Of a stretch of 54,880 nucleotides of DNA, positions 44,980 to 53,539 are shown piece by piece. Made by a program: the position numbers and the translations under genes. Source of the stretch: Gluconacetobacter tumulisoli (GTDB taxonomy: Bacteria; Pseudomonadota; Alphaproteobacteria; Acetobacterales; Acetobacteraceae). The stretch's first letter is position 1, and the number at the start of each line of letters is the position of its first letter. The stretch spans positions 1 to 54,880 of the forward strand of contig NZ_JABEQM010000019.1 in assembly GCF_014174155.1 (NCBI RefSeq), read 5' to 3'. The notes under the pieces were generated by a model, which was not told the origin of the DNA, did not search any database, and saw nothing but the letters and a program-made list of their open reading frames with translations.

Positions 44980-45034
44980 TCGGGCTTCGCCCGAACCCAC
45001 CAAGGCCTGGAGCCCCGGACCCCGATCATGGATA
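44980..45034 (+). repeat. Dispersed palindromic repeat, copy 4
   Basis: Forward copy of the 53-bp element immediately after the comEC stop. The first hairpin is GGGC-TTC-GCCC-like, and the tail GGACCCCGATCATGGATAA is identical to copy 2. The second palindrome is partly degraded. Confidence 0.75.
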
Positions 45035-45046
45035 AACAGACTGATT

Positions 45047-45067
45047 CCAAAGGCCGGTGGCCTTTGG
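45047..45067. terminator. Hairpin between convergent comEC and nth
   Basis: CCAAAGGCC-GGT-GGCCTTTGG is a perfect 9-bp stem with a 3-base loop, 6 bases before the nth stop. It is nearly identical to the hairpin at 17433-17453. Confidence 0.5.
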
Positions 45068-45073
45068 CGGGCT

Positions 45074-45775
45074 TCAGGGCGGGGTCAGTACCTTGGCCGT
45101 ATATTGGCAGGGTTCCTGCGCCGGGCAGCGCCAGCATTCCGGTCGCCGTGCCTTGCAGACATATCGTCCGTGCAGGATCAGCCAGTGATGCGCCGGGCGC
45201 AGCATCGGGGCCGGGATGCGGGCGATCAGCTGGTCCTCCACCGCGCGGGGTGTCTTGCCGGGGGCCAGTCCGGTGCGGTTGCCGATGCGGAAGATGTGGG
45301 TGTCCACCGCCATGGTGCTGTCGCCGAACGCCACGTTCATCACCACGTTTGCGGTCTTGCGTCCGACGCCGGGAAGTGCCTCCAGCGCCGCGCGGTCGTG
45401 CGGGACCTGGCCGCCGTACTGGTCCAGTAGGCGCTGCGACAGGGCGACGACGTTGCGTGCCTTGGTGCGCCACAGGCCGATCGACCGGATATGTGCGCCC
45501 ACCCCGTCCTCGCCCAGCGCCACCATCGCGGCGGGGTCGGGGGCGTCGCGGAACAGGCCGACCGTCGCCCGGTTGACCGAGGCATCGGTTGCCTGCGCCG
45601 ACAGCACCACCGCGACCAGCAGCGTATAATCGTCGCCGAACACGAGTTCGCTGGCGGCGTCGGGATTGGCCTCGGCCAGCAGGGTGATAAAGCGTTCGAC
45701 TTCCTTCAGCGTCATGCGGCGCCGGGCCTTCGCGGGGCGGGCGGGCTGGGTCATGCGGTTCTGCCGTCTGTTCAT
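45074..45775 (-). CDS. nth: Endonuclease III
   Basis: A 233-residue DNA glycosylase/AP lyase for oxidised pyrimidines. The helix-hairpin-helix motif LPGVGRKTAN contains the catalytic Lys140, and Asp158 (VDTHIFR) is 18 residues on, as in E. coli Nth. The 4Fe-4S cluster motif C-X6-C-X2-C-X5-C is present at Cys207, 214, 217 and 223. The N-terminus is longer than in E. coli by about 20 residues and basic; an in-frame ATG at residue 8 or 21 could be the true start. It is convergent with comEC and divergent from the ABC exporter. Confidence 0.95.
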   Translation of the reverse strand: MNRRQNRMTQPARPAKARRRMTLKEVERFITLLAEANPDAASELVFGDDYTLLVAVVLSAQATDASVNRATVGLFRDAPDPAAMVALGEDGVGAHIRSIGLWRTKARNVVALSQRLLDQYGGQVPHDRAALEALPGVGRKTANVVMNVAFGDSTMAVDTHIFRIGNRTGLAPGKTPRAVEDQLIARIPAPMLRPAHHWLILHGRYVCKARRPECWRCPAQEPCQYTAKVLTPP

Positions 45776-45933
45776 GTCGCGGGCCTTTCTTGTCGGCCGG
45801 ACCAGGCGGCCTGTAAATCGCCCGTCGCTTGCTTTCGCCCGGGTGGACGGCGATAATCGGGCCCGAAACCGATCGAATGTGAAACGGATCCGGCGATCCC
45901 GGGGCGGCAGCGCGTCGCCCGTGGCCGGTATGG

Positions 45934-47802
45934 ATGGAAGGGATGGCCGTCGGGACCGGCCGGGACGTCATGGCGGACAGACAGACCGCGCCCGGCGCCC
46001 AGGGCCGCGGGCGCAACGAATTCGGCGAGGTCCTGGGCTTCGTCATGCAACGCTGGCTGCGCCACCCGGCATCGCTGACCTGCACCCTCGCGGGCGTCGC
46101 GGTGGCGACGGTGGCCGATGTGGTGACGCCGCTGCTGGCCGGATGGCTGGTGGACGATGTCGCCCATGCCGGGCCGGCGGGCAGCAGCGCCCCGGCCGTG
46201 GCGCCGGCCCTGCTGGCGGCGCGGCATGACGTCCTGATGCTGCTGGGCGGGCTGTTGCTGCTGGGGCTGCTGGGGGTTGCGGGGCGGCGGATGTCCTATC
46301 TGGGCATCACCTTCCTGACCGCCCGCGTGATGCGCGACATTGCCCAGACCGCCTTCGCCCGCGTGCAGCGCTTTTCCACCGACTGGCATGGCAACACCTT
46401 CGCCGGATCGACCGTGCGGCGGCTGACGCGCGGCATGTGGGCGGTCGACACGCTGGGCGACACCCTGATGCTGATGCTGCTGCCCGGCATCCTGGTGCTG
46501 TGCGCGACGACGGTGGTGCTGGCCCTGCGCTGGCCGCTGATGGGGGTGCTGCTGGGCGGCAGTTCGGTGGGGCTGGTGCTGATGTCCACGCTGCTGACCC
46601 TGCGCTATGTCGCGCCGTCGGCGCGGCTGGCCAATGCGTGGGATACCCGCATGGGCGCGGCGCTGGCCGATGCCGTGACCTGCAACATGGTGGTCAAGGC
46701 CTTCGGCGCCGAGCAGCGCGAGGATGCACGCCTGTCCTGGGTCCTGTCGCGGTGGCAGAGGCGGACCGAGCGGTCGTGGGTGCGCGGCACCAACAGCGGC
46801 AACCTCCAGAACCTGGCGGCGCTGGCGATGCGCGTCCTGCTGGTCGGCGCGGTGCTGGCGCTGTGGTGGCGGGGTCGTGCCGGGCCGGGCGACGTCGCCT
46901 ATGTCCTCACGATGGTCTTCCTGGTCCAGGGCTATCTGCGCGATATCGGCCAGCAGATTTCGATGGTCCAGCGCTCGGTGAACGAGATGGAGGAACTGGT
47001 CGCCATCTATCGCCTGCCGATGGGGGTCGCGGATGCGGTCGACGCGCTGCCCCTGCGGGTGACGCACGGGGTCATTCACTTCGACCATGTGTCGTTCGGC
47101 TATCGCGCCCAGCAGGGTCCGCTGTTCCGCGATCTGTCAATCGACATCCCCGCCGGCAGCCGTGTTGCGCTGGTCGGGCCGTCGGGATCGGGCAAGACGA
47201 CTCTGGTGAAGCTGCTGCAACGGCTGTACGACGTGTCCGATGGCCGGATCCTGATCGACGGCACTGACATTTCCACCGTCACGCAGTCCAGCCTGCGGTC
47301 CCAGATCGCGATCGTGCAGCAGGAACCCGTCCTGTTCCACCGTTCGCTGGCGGAAAACATTTCCTACGGCCGCCCCGACGCGACCATGGCGGAAATCGAG
47401 GAGGCGGCGCGCCAGGCCAATGCGGCGGGTTTCATCGACCGGCTGCCCAAGGGCTATGCCACCATGGTCGGCGAACGCGGGGTCAAGCTGTCGGGCGGCG
47501 AACGCCAGCGCGTGGCCATTGCCCGCGCCTTCCTGGCCAACGCGCCGATCCTGATCTTCGACGAGGCGACGTCCAGCCTGGATTCGGAATCGGAAATCCT
47601 GGTGCAGGAGGCCATGGAACGCCTGATGATCGGCCGTACGGTGCTGGTCATCGCCCACCGCCTGTCGACCGTTGTCGGCCTGGACCGCATCCTGGTCTTC
47701 GCGCGGGGCGAACTGCGTGAGGATGGGTCCCACGCCGAACTGATTGCGCAGGACGGCGGGCTGTACCGGCGGCTGTTCGAACTCCAGTCCCTGGACGGGT
47801 AA
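45934..47802 (+). CDS. ABC exporter (fused transmembrane and ATPase domains, MsbA/multidrug type)
   Basis: A 622-residue half-transporter. The N-terminal domain has about six membrane helices (from WLRHPASLTCTLAGVAV to FLVQGYLRDIGQQI). The nucleotide-binding domain (about residues 365-622) has Walker A GPSGSGKTT, Q-loop AIVQQEPVLFH, signature LSGGERQRVAIARA, Walker B ILIFDEATSSLD and the switch His in VIAHRLST. It should act as a homodimer, exporting a lipid or drug-like compound. ATGs at 45934, 45943 and 45970 are all possible starts. The divergent spacer to nth (45776-45933) shows no gene. Confidence 0.88.
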   Translation: MEGMAVGTGRDVMADRQTAPGAQGRGRNEFGEVLGFVMQRWLRHPASLTCTLAGVAVATVADVVTPLLAGWLVDDVAHAGPAGSSAPAVAPALLAARHDVLMLLGGLLLLGLLGVAGRRMSYLGITFLTARVMRDIAQTAFARVQRFSTDWHGNTFAGSTVRRLTRGMWAVDTLGDTLMLMLLPGILVLCATTVVLALRWPLMGVLLGGSSVGLVLMSTLLTLRYVAPSARLANAWDTRMGAALADAVTCNMVVKAFGAEQREDARLSWVLSRWQRRTERSWVRGTNSGNLQNLAALAMRVLLVGAVLALWWRGRAGPGDVAYVLTMVFLVQGYLRDIGQQISMVQRSVNEMEELVAIYRLPMGVADAVDALPLRVTHGVIHFDHVSFGYRAQQGPLFRDLSIDIPAGSRVALVGPSGSGKTTLVKLLQRLYDVSDGRILIDGTDISTVTQSSLRSQIAIVQQEPVLFHRSLAENISYGRPDATMAEIEEAARQANAAGFIDRLPKGYATMVGERGVKLSGGERQRVAIARAFLANAPILIFDEATSSLDSESEILVQEAMERLMIGRTVLVIAHRLSTVVGLDRILVFARGELREDGSHAELIAQDGGLYRRLFELQSLDG

Positions 47803-47851
47803 GGGCCTGTTTGCAAATGCGGGCTGGCTGCAACGCCGGGGGATGAGGGCA

Positions 47852-47868
47852 GCAGGGCAGCGCCCTGC
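47852..47868. terminator. Hairpin between ABC exporter and HIT gene
   Basis: GCAGGGC-AGC-GCCCTGC is a perfect 7-bp stem with a 3-base loop in the 80-base convergent spacer. No T-run. Confidence 0.4.
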
Positions 47869-47882
47869 GACACGGCGTCCCT

Positions 47883-48260
47883 TCAGCGATGCAGCATCGG
47901 CCCCAGCGCCGCGCCGCCGAACAGATGGACGTGAAAATGCGGCACTTCCTGCCCGGCGGCCGCGCCCATGTTCGACAGCAGGCGATAGCCGGCCTCATCC
48001 AGCCCCAGCAGGCTTGCGACATGGCCCACCGCGCGGGTGAAACCCGCGATCTCGGCGTCGGAAGCGGTGGTGCTGAAATCCGCGAACGACACATACGGGC
48101 CCTTGGGGATGACCAGAACATGGACCGGCGCCTTGGGCGCGATGTCGTGAAAGGCCAGGGCGAACGTATTCTCGAACACTGTGCGGCACGGAATCTCGCC
48201 GCGCAGGATCTTCGCGAAGATGTTCTGCGGGTCATAGGGACCCAGTCCGGAGACAGCCAT
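47883..48260 (-). CDS. HIT-family protein
   Basis: A 125-residue histidine-triad nucleotide-binding protein. NIFAKILRGEIPC at the start and the triad HFHVHLFGG with His108, His110 and His112 near the C-terminus define the HinT-like branch. HinT proteins hydrolyse nucleoside phosphoramidates, such as AMP-lysine. It lies downstream of hisE on the same strand, separated by a long palindromic repeat; in many proteobacteria a HIT gene adjoins hisE. It may be read as the tail of the histidine operon or from its own promoter. Confidence 0.93.
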   Translation of the reverse strand: MAVSGLGPYDPQNIFAKILRGEIPCRTVFENTFALAFHDIAPKAPVHVLVIPKGPYVSFADFSTTASDAEIAGFTRAVGHVASLLGLDEAGYRLLSNMGAAAGQEVPHFHVHLFGGAALGPMLHR

Positions 48261-48297
48261 GGATGCGATTCCCTCGGGTTGTGGCGATCGTGTTGAT

Positions 48298-48428
48298 TAA
48301 AATCCGTCTTTAATTCGACCCGTTGAGCGAGATCGCCCTGAAAAAGGCGCGCCCGTCGTGTGTTTGCAGGCATCGAAGCGCAGAAAACGCGCGTGGGATC
48401 GCCGCCAGATCGAATGTCCGGACAGACC
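48298..48428 (-). repeat. Long palindromic dispersed repeat, copy B
   Basis: Inverted relative of the element at 28446-28577. GCATCGAAGC (48370-48379) and GGATCGCC (48396-48403) are the reverse complement of core blocks in copy A, and the span from one to the other is 34 bases in both. GAGCGAGATC (48325-48334) matches CTCGCTC in copy A. Outer arms are more decayed here. It fills most of the hisE-HIT spacer. Confidence 0.65.
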
Positions 48429-48447
48429 TTAGGTCAGACCGGTGATA

Positions 48448-48942
48448 TCAGGCCAGGGGGTCGCGCGGGCGGGCGGCTTTCTCGGCGATGCCGCTTGTGC
48501 CCTCGCGGCGGCGCAGTTCGGCCCAGATGTCGGCGGGCTGCACGCCCGCGTCCACCCACATGACGATCAGATGGTACAGCACGTCGGCGCTCTCGCTCAC
48601 CAGTTCGCCGGTATTGCCGGCGACGGCCTCGATCAGGCACTCGACGGCTTCCTCGCCGAATTTCTGGGCGATCTTGCGCCGGCCGCGCGACAGCAGGCGC
48701 GCCGAATGGCTGATGGACGGGTCGGTACCCTTGCGCGAGGATACGACGGCGAACAGCCGGTCCAGCACGTCGGACGTGGCCGGCGGGGCGTCGGCGACCG
48801 GCGCGGCCAGGGCGGCCGCCTTCTTGCGCGCGCGGGGCGTCTCGGCCTCCTTCGCCGCCTTGCGGGGCGCGGGGGCCGCCTTGCGGGCGGTCTTCGGGGT
48901 GCCGGTCTTGGCGGTCTTGGGCTTGGATGGCTTGGGCATCAT
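48448..48942 (-). CDS. hisE: Phosphoribosyl-ATP pyrophosphatase with basic N-terminal extension
   Basis: A 164-residue HisE, which hydrolyses PR-ATP to PR-AMP in histidine synthesis. The MazG-like catalytic core covers about residues 55-150: [14 protein letters not shown], the metal-binding [12 protein letters not shown] with Glu ligands, and [17 protein letters not shown]. About 55 residues before it are Lys/Ala/Pro-rich (repeated K-A/T-A-P units), which standard HisE (about 100-110 residues) lacks. The ATG pair at 48942/48939 follows AGCAGAG. It comes 25 bases after hisF, last gene of the his operon. Confidence 0.92.
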   Translation of the reverse strand: MMPKPSKPKTAKTGTPKTARKAAPAPRKAAKEAETPRARKKAAALAAPVADAPPATSDVLDRLFAVVSSRKGTDPSISHSARLLSRGRRKIAQKFGEEAVECLIEAVAGNTGELVSESADVLYHLIVMWVDAGVQPADIWAELRRREGTSGIAEKAARPRDPLA

Positions 48943-48967
48943 GTACTCTGCTGGAATATCCGGCGCG

Positions 48968-49729
48968 TCAGGTCGTCTGGCGGACCGGCAGGCCGGCGTC
49001 CGCCAGCGCCTGCTTGACCTGCGGGATGGTGAACTGGCCGAAATGGAAGACGCTGGCCGCCAGCAGGCCGGTGGCCCCCGCCCGTGCGCCCTCGATGAAA
49101 TGCGCCAGCGTGCCGACCCCGCCCGATGCCACGATCGGCACCCGCACGGCGGCGCAGGCGGCGCGCAGCAGGTCCAGGTCGAACCCGCCACCGGTGCCGT
49201 CGCGGTCCATGCTGGTCAGCAGGATCTCGCCCGCGCCGCGCGCGGCGACCTCGCGGCACCAGTCGATGACGTTGCGCCCGGTCGGCGTGCGTCCGCCATG
49301 GGTATAGACCTCCCACCCGCCATGGCCGTCCGACCGCGCGTCGACGGCCACCACCACGCACTGGCTGCCGAACTTCCGCGCGGCCTCGCTGATCAGGTCG
49401 GGCCGACCGACGGCGGCGGAATTCATCGCGCATTTGTCCGCCCCGGCCAGCAGCAGGCGGCGCATGTCGTCGGTCGTCCGCACGCCGCCGCCGACCGTCA
49501 GCGGCAGGAAGATCCGTTCGGCCGTGCGGTTCACCACGTCCAGGATCGTGTCCCGGTTTTCGTGGCTGGCGGTGATGTCGAGAAATGTCAGCTCGTCCGC
49601 GCCGGCGGCGTCATAGACCGCGGCCTGTTCCACCGGGTCCCCCGCATCGCGCAGCGACACGAAATTGACCCCCTTCACGACCCGGCCGTTCTTGACGTCC
49701 AGGCAGGGAATGACCCGCAGCTTCAGCAT
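48968..49729 (-). CDS. hisF: Imidazole glycerol phosphate synthase cyclase subunit HisF
   Basis: A 253-residue TIM-barrel enzyme. The catalytic Asp11 lies in [16 protein letters not shown] and the second Asp in [29 protein letters not shown] and [15 protein letters not shown] are the usual phosphate-binding and half-barrel blocks. HisF uses ammonia made by HisH to form imidazole glycerol phosphate and AICAR. Its ATG overlaps the stop of the hisA gene by one base (TGATG), so it is coupled to it. Confidence 0.96.
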   Translation of the reverse strand: MLKLRVIPCLDVKNGRVVKGVNFVSLRDAGDPVEQAAVYDAAGADELTFLDITASHENRDTILDVVNRTAERIFLPLTVGGGVRTTDDMRRLLLAGADKCAMNSAAVGRPDLISEAARKFGSQCVVVAVDARSDGHGGWEVYTHGGRTPTGRNVIDWCREVAARGAGEILLTSMDRDGTGGGFDLDLLRAACAAVRVPIVASGGVGTLAHFIEGARAGATGLLAASVFHFGQFTIPQVKQALADAGLPVRQTT

Positions 49730-51084
49730 CAGGACAGGATCCGCAGGGCCTCGGCCGGGTCGACCCGGCCGTCGTACAGCGCGCGGCCGACGATCACGCC
49801 CTCGATGCCCGGGGCCTGGGCGGTCGCGGCGCGCAGGGCCTGAAGATGTGCCGCCGTGCCCACCCCGCCGCTGGCGATGACCGGGACCGACAGCGCGTTC
49901 GCAAGTTCCGCCGTCTGGGCGATGTCGATGCCCGTCAGCATGCCGTCGCGGCTGATCTCGGTGAAGATGATGGCGGCGACGCCGGCATCCTGCATGCGCC
50001 GGCCCAGTTCCACCGCCTTCATTTCGGACGTCTCGGCCCAGCCCTCGGTCGCGACCTGGCCCGAGCGGGCGTCGATGCCCGCGACGATGCGGCCGGGGAA
50101 GGCGCGGCAGGCCTCGCGCACCAGGGCGGGGTTCTTGACCGCGACGCTGCCCAGGATGACGCGCGTGATCCCGGCGGACAGCCAGCGTTCGATTCCCGCC
50201 ATGTCCCGCAGGCCGCCGCCCAGCTGCACCGGCACGGTGGCGTTGGCGATGATGGCCTCGATCGCGGCGCCGTTGGCCGATCGCCCGGCGAAGGCGCCGT
50301 TCAAATCGACGACATGCAGCCACCGGCACCCGGCGGCGGCCCAGGCGCGGGCCTGCGCGCCCGGATCGTCGGAATAGACCGTGGCGGCATCCATGTCCCC
50401 CCGGCGCAGGCGGACGCAGGCGCCGTCCTTCAGGTCGATGGCGGGATAGAGGGTCAGGCTGTGTCCGGTCACGCTGATGGGTCCAGGGGCAGGAATGGGA
50501 ACGGAGGAGGCCTGCGGATGCGCGGGCACGACCCGTTCATTGTCCTGCAGGCGCTTGGTGAAGAACAGGCCCCGCACGGTGCGGCCGTCGGTGCGGGCAT
50601 AGCTGGGATGGGTGCCCCACTGATGGAAGCCGAAGGAATGGAACAGGCGGATGGCCGCCACCTGGGTTTCGCGCACATCCAGGTTCAGGATCTGGTACCC
50701 CATGGCCCGCGCGCATTGCTCGGCCTCCAGCAGCAGCAGCCGGCCCAGCCCGTGGCCGCGCGCATAGGGCGCCACATACAGGTGCATGAGCGTGGCGCTC
50801 ATGGCCTGGGCCTCGTTATTCCGGGGTGGCCGGACCAGTTGCGCCGCGCCGACGATGATGCCGTCCAGGCGCGCGACGAACAGCATGCGTTCCGGCACCA
50901 TCAGCACGCCCCGGAAATAGCGTTCCATCGCCTGCCGGCCGGGGACGTTCAGCCAGCCGAAGCCGCCGCCGTCCAGGATGGCGGCGTCGGTCGCCTCGCA
51001 CAGCGCCTCCAGATCGTCTTCGTGCAGGGATTGCAGCCGCTCGGTCCGCAGGCGGTCGCGGCGCAGGCCGCCGATCTCGTTCAT
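49729..51084 (-). CDS. hisA: GNAT acetyltransferase fused to HisA isomerase
   Basis: One uninterrupted frame of 451 residues. Residues 1-195 form a GNAT N-acetyltransferase: [38 protein letters not shown] (acetyl-CoA loop with R-G-x-G-x-G) and [19 protein letters not shown]. After a Pro/Ala-rich linker (about 190-205), residues 205-451 are a complete His[16 protein letters not shown] with catalytic Asp, [18 protein letters not shown] and [14 protein letters not shown]. The ATG 51084 overlaps the hisH TGA (ATGA). An in-frame GTG at 50472 (residue 205) could give HisA alone but has no good ribosome site. Whether one fused protein or two products are made cannot be read here. Confidence 0.88.
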   Translation of the reverse strand: MNEIGGLRRDRLRTERLQSLHEDDLEALCEATDAAILDGGGFGWLNVPGRQAMERYFRGVLMVPERMLFVARLDGIIVGAAQLVRPPRNNEAQAMSATLMHLYVAPYARGHGLGRLLLLEAEQCARAMGYQILNLDVRETQVAAIRLFHSFGFHQWGTHPSYARTDGRTVRGLFFTKRLQDNERVVPAHPQASSVPIPAPGPISVTGHSLTLYPAIDLKDGACVRLRRGDMDAATVYSDDPGAQARAWAAAGCRWLHVVDLNGAFAGRSANGAAIEAIIANATVPVQLGGGLRDMAGIERWLSAGITRVILGSVAVKNPALVREACRAFPGRIVAGIDARSGQVATEGWAETSEMKAVELGRRMQDAGVAAIIFTEISRDGMLTGIDIAQTAELANALSVPVIASGGVGTAAHLQALRAATAQAPGIEGVIVGRALYDGRVDPAEALRILS

Positions 51085-51764
51085 GTGGCGGCCCCTTCGC
51101 AAACGGGCGACCAGCGCAGGAAATTGGACAGGATCCGCAGGCCGACCGCCTGGCTTTTCTCGACATGGAACTGGGTGCCGGCGCGATTGCCATGGGCGAC
51201 GATGGCCGGTACGGCGCCGCCATAATCGGTCGTGGCCACCAGATCGGTCGCCGCCCCGCCGCGCAGGGCGTAGGAATGGACGAAATAACCGTGGGCGTCC
51301 GGGCCCAGCCCCTCGGTCAGCGGATGCGCGCCGGGTGTGAAGTCCAGCCGGTTCCACCCCATCTGCGGCAGGCGCAGGCCCGGGGCGTCCATCTGTGCGA
51401 TCTCGCCCGCAATCCAGCCGAAGCCGGGCGTCGTCGCATGTTCCAGCCCGCGTTCGGCCATCAGCTGCATGCCCACGCAGATGCCCAGGAACGGCGTACC
51501 GGCGTCCGTCGCCTCCTGGATCGTCTGGCGCAGGCCGGGCACCGCGGCCAGGCCGGCGGCGCAATCGGCAAATGCGCCCTGTCCGGGCAGGACGATCCGG
51601 TCGGCCTGGCGCACGGCGTCGGGCGCCGAAGTGATCGTAACCGTGGCGTCGATGCCGCTGTCCGCCGCCGCACGCGTCAGGGCGCGTGCGGCCGAGGCCA
51701 AGTTGCCGCCGTTATAGTCGATGACGACGATGGACTGGGTCGCGGATGCCATCCTGTCCCTCAT
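51081..51764 (-). CDS. hisH: Imidazole glycerol phosphate synthase glutaminase subunit HisH
   Basis: A 227-residue class I glutamine amidotransferase. The nucleophile Cys96 is in LGICVGMQL and the His-Glu pair in [23 protein letters not shown] and [11 protein letters not shown] are the usual N-terminal blocks. It supplies ammonia to HisF. The ATG at 51764 has AAAGGGA upstream; the ATG at 51752 has GAGGGACAGG upstream and is equally plausible. Its TGA overlaps the GNAT::hisA start. The DUF2628 gene ends 8 bases before it. Confidence 0.95.
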   Translation of the reverse strand: MRDRMASATQSIVVIDYNGGNLASAARALTRAAADSGIDATVTITSAPDAVRQADRIVLPGQGAFADCAAGLAAVPGLRQTIQEATDAGTPFLGICVGMQLMAERGLEHATTPGFGWIAGEIAQMDAPGLRLPQMGWNRLDFTPGAHPLTEGLGPDAHGYFVHSYALRGGAATDLVATTDYGGAVPAIVAHGNRAGTQFHVEKSQAVGLRILSNFLRWSPVCEGAAT

Positions 51765-51771
51765 TTCCCTT

Positions 51772-52155
51772 TCATTCCCCGGCCGTGGCGGCGCGCGGGG
51801 CCAGAATGCCCGGATGCCGTTCCAACAGGCGCAGCAGCGCGGCCTCGGCGCCCGGGGCGACGACTACCGGGCCGGCGGTCAGCCCGTTCAGCCGCAGCTC
51901 CCATTCCCTTATATTACCGGTGCACAGCGCCAGCCCCAGATGCAGGCCCAGCCACACCGGCGCGATCAACGCCGAATGGCCCAGCAGCGCCCAGGTCGCA
52001 AGGCTGACCGCCCCGGCCAGCAGCCCGGCGATCCAGCAGCCTTGCAGCAGCAGTCCGAACCAGCCCAGGACCAGGACCCGCCAGGACAAGCGTTCGGCCA
52101 CCAGCACCGGCGGATGGTCGCTTTCGGCCCGGAACCAGGAGGAGTAGGTGGTCAC
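51772..52155 (-). CDS. DUF2628-type small membrane protein
   Basis: A 127-residue protein: a short soluble N-terminus ([24 protein letters not shown]), two or three hydrophobic segments (about 25-80) and a soluble end (residues ~95-127). The layout, with a helical hairpin after a short soluble start, matches the DUF2628 family, which is often found between hisB and hisH in alphaproteobacteria. Function unknown. The start is GTG 52155, overlapping the hisB TGA (GTGA), so it is translated with hisB. The longer frame upstream is antisense-like Arg-rich sequence. Confidence 0.75.
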   Translation of the reverse strand: MTTYSSWFRAESDHPPVLVAERLSWRVLVLGWFGLLLQGCWIAGLLAGAVSLATWALLGHSALIAPVWLGLHLGLALCTGNIREWELRLNGLTAGPVVVAPGAEAALLRLLERHPGILAPRAATAGE

Positions 52156-52748
52156 AGCACGCCCTTGGTCGAGGGGATCAGGCCGCCCGCGCGCGGATCG
52201 GCCTCGGACGCCATGCGCAAGGCGCGGGCGGCGGCCTTGAACGACGCCTCGGCGATATGATGGCAGTTGCGTCCGGCCTTCTGCGTCACATGCAGGGTCA
52301 GCAGTGCGCTCATGGCGAAGGCGCGGAAGAATTCCTCGAACAGCTCGGTATCCATCTCTCCGATCTTGTCGCGGGTGAATTCCACCGACCAGGCCAGGTA
52401 GGGACGGCCGGAGATATCGACGACGACCTCGCTCAACGCCTCGTCCAGGGGGGCCAGCGCGTGACCAAACCGGCGAATGCCGCGCTTGTCGCCGATCGCG
52501 CGGGCGAAGGCCTGGCCCAGCGCGATGCCGGTGTCCTCGGTCGTATGGTGGAAATCGATATGCAGATCGCCCTGGGCCGTTACGTCCAGGTCGAACATCG
52601 CGTGCCGGGCCAGCGCCGTCAGCATATGGTCGAAGAAGCCTATTCCCGTCGCGATGCGGGACTGGCCGGTGCCGTCGAGGTCCAGGCGGACCGTGATGTC
52701 GGTCTCGCTGGTGACGCGGTGAATCGTGGCGGTGCGGGCGGTGTCCAT
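52152..52748 (-). CDS. hisB: Imidazoleglycerol-phosphate dehydratase HisB
   Basis: A 198-residue monofunctional HisB, without the phosphatase part found in E. coli. The two manganese-binding repeats are seen as [17 protein letters not shown] with [13 protein letters not shown], and the later [31 protein letters not shown] opens the fold. TAGGAGAA precedes the ATG at 52748. It is the first gene of the operon hisB-DUF2628-hisH-GNAT::hisA-hisF-hisE. The steps HisG, HisI, HisC, HisN and HisD are not in the window. Confidence 0.96.
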   Translation of the reverse strand: MDTARTATIHRVTSETDITVRLDLDGTGQSRIATGIGFFDHMLTALARHAMFDLDVTAQGDLHIDFHHTTEDTGIALGQAFARAIGDKRGIRRFGHALAPLDEALSEVVVDISGRPYLAWSVEFTRDKIGEMDTELFEEFFRAFAMSALLTLHVTQKAGRNCHHIAEASFKAAARALRMASEADPRAGGLIPSTKGVL

Positions 52749-52931
52749 GTCCCGTTCTCCTACAGGATAGGGGCGGGTTAGGCCACCATTCCCGTGCGAG
52801 TCCCGCCCCGGCGTCGTGCAAGCCGGGTGGCCCGATATTGGCTTCGGGAGGCTTCTGCGGCATGGTGCCGTCCCGCCGTCGCCGACCCTCGCGGGGCCTG
52901 CGCCGGCCGACATTATATGGAGGATCCCCGG

Positions 52932-53519
52932 ATGGCAGTGCTCGACAGCCTCCTGTCCCGTTCATCGACCGACGCGCTGTCCGACCCGGCGCCGGAAGGG
53001 TCGGTGCTGGAGGACATCCTGTCCGCCGCGATGCGCGCACCCGACCACGGCAAGCTGCGACCCTGGCGCTATGTCCTGATCCGGGGCGACGCGCGGCCGA
53101 AACTGGCCGAACTGGTGGTGGCCGGGATGATCGCGCGCGACCCCGACGTGCCGGCCGCGAAAATCGACAAGCGCCGGTCGCGCTTTTCCACAATGCCGCT
53201 GACGATTGCGCTGGGCATGCATATCCGTCCCGATGACAAGATCCCGGTCGTCGAGCAGGAAATGGCCGTGGCCGCCGCCGCGATGAACGTCCTCGACGCC
53301 CTGCATGCCACCGGGTTTGGAGGCGTATGGGTGACGGGGGACATGGCCTACGATCCGGCAGTGGCCTCGGCCCTGGGGTTCGACGCACCGCACCGCCTGG
53401 CGGGATTCCTGTTCGTCGGCACGCCGGACCCGGCGCGGCCGGTGCCCAGGCGGTGGCCGGTCGTGGATTACGTCGCCGAATGGCAGGGCTCGCCCGTCAG
53501 TTTCGGTGCGGACGCCTGA
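52932..53519 (+). CDS. Nitroreductase-family protein, YdjA-like
   Basis: A 195-residue FMN-binding nitroreductase. [17 protein letters not shown] matches the FMN-binding start of the YdjA subgroup, and [20 protein letters not shown] and [10 protein letters not shown] complete the fold. YdjA-type members are compact and some reduce nitroaromatics or take part in dehydrogenations; the natural substrate is unknown. GGAGG lies about 8 bases before the ATG at 52932 and an ATG 15 bases earlier overlaps that site, so 52932 is preferred. It is divergent from hisB and 20 bases before the monooxygenase gene. Confidence 0.88.
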   Translation: MAVLDSLLSRSSTDALSDPAPEGSVLEDILSAAMRAPDHGKLRPWRYVLIRGDARPKLAELVVAGMIARDPDVPAAKIDKRRSRFSTMPLTIALGMHIRPDDKIPVVEQEMAVAAAAMNVLDALHATGFGGVWVTGDMAYDPAVASALGFDAPHRLAGFLFVGTPDPARPVPRRWPVVDYVAEWQGSPVSFGADA

Positions 53520-53539
53520 ACAGGGCAGGGGGAACGGCG

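Noticed and set aside
45813-45870. Third copy of the long palindromic repeat near 45.8 kb
   Set aside because: CCTGTAAATCGCC resembles one arm of copy A, but the core GCTTCGATGC block is missing.
43944-46085. 713-codon minus-strand open frame
   Set aside because: It covers comEC antisense and nth in another frame; it is Arg/Pro/Gln-rich without domains, a usual shadow in GC-rich DNA.
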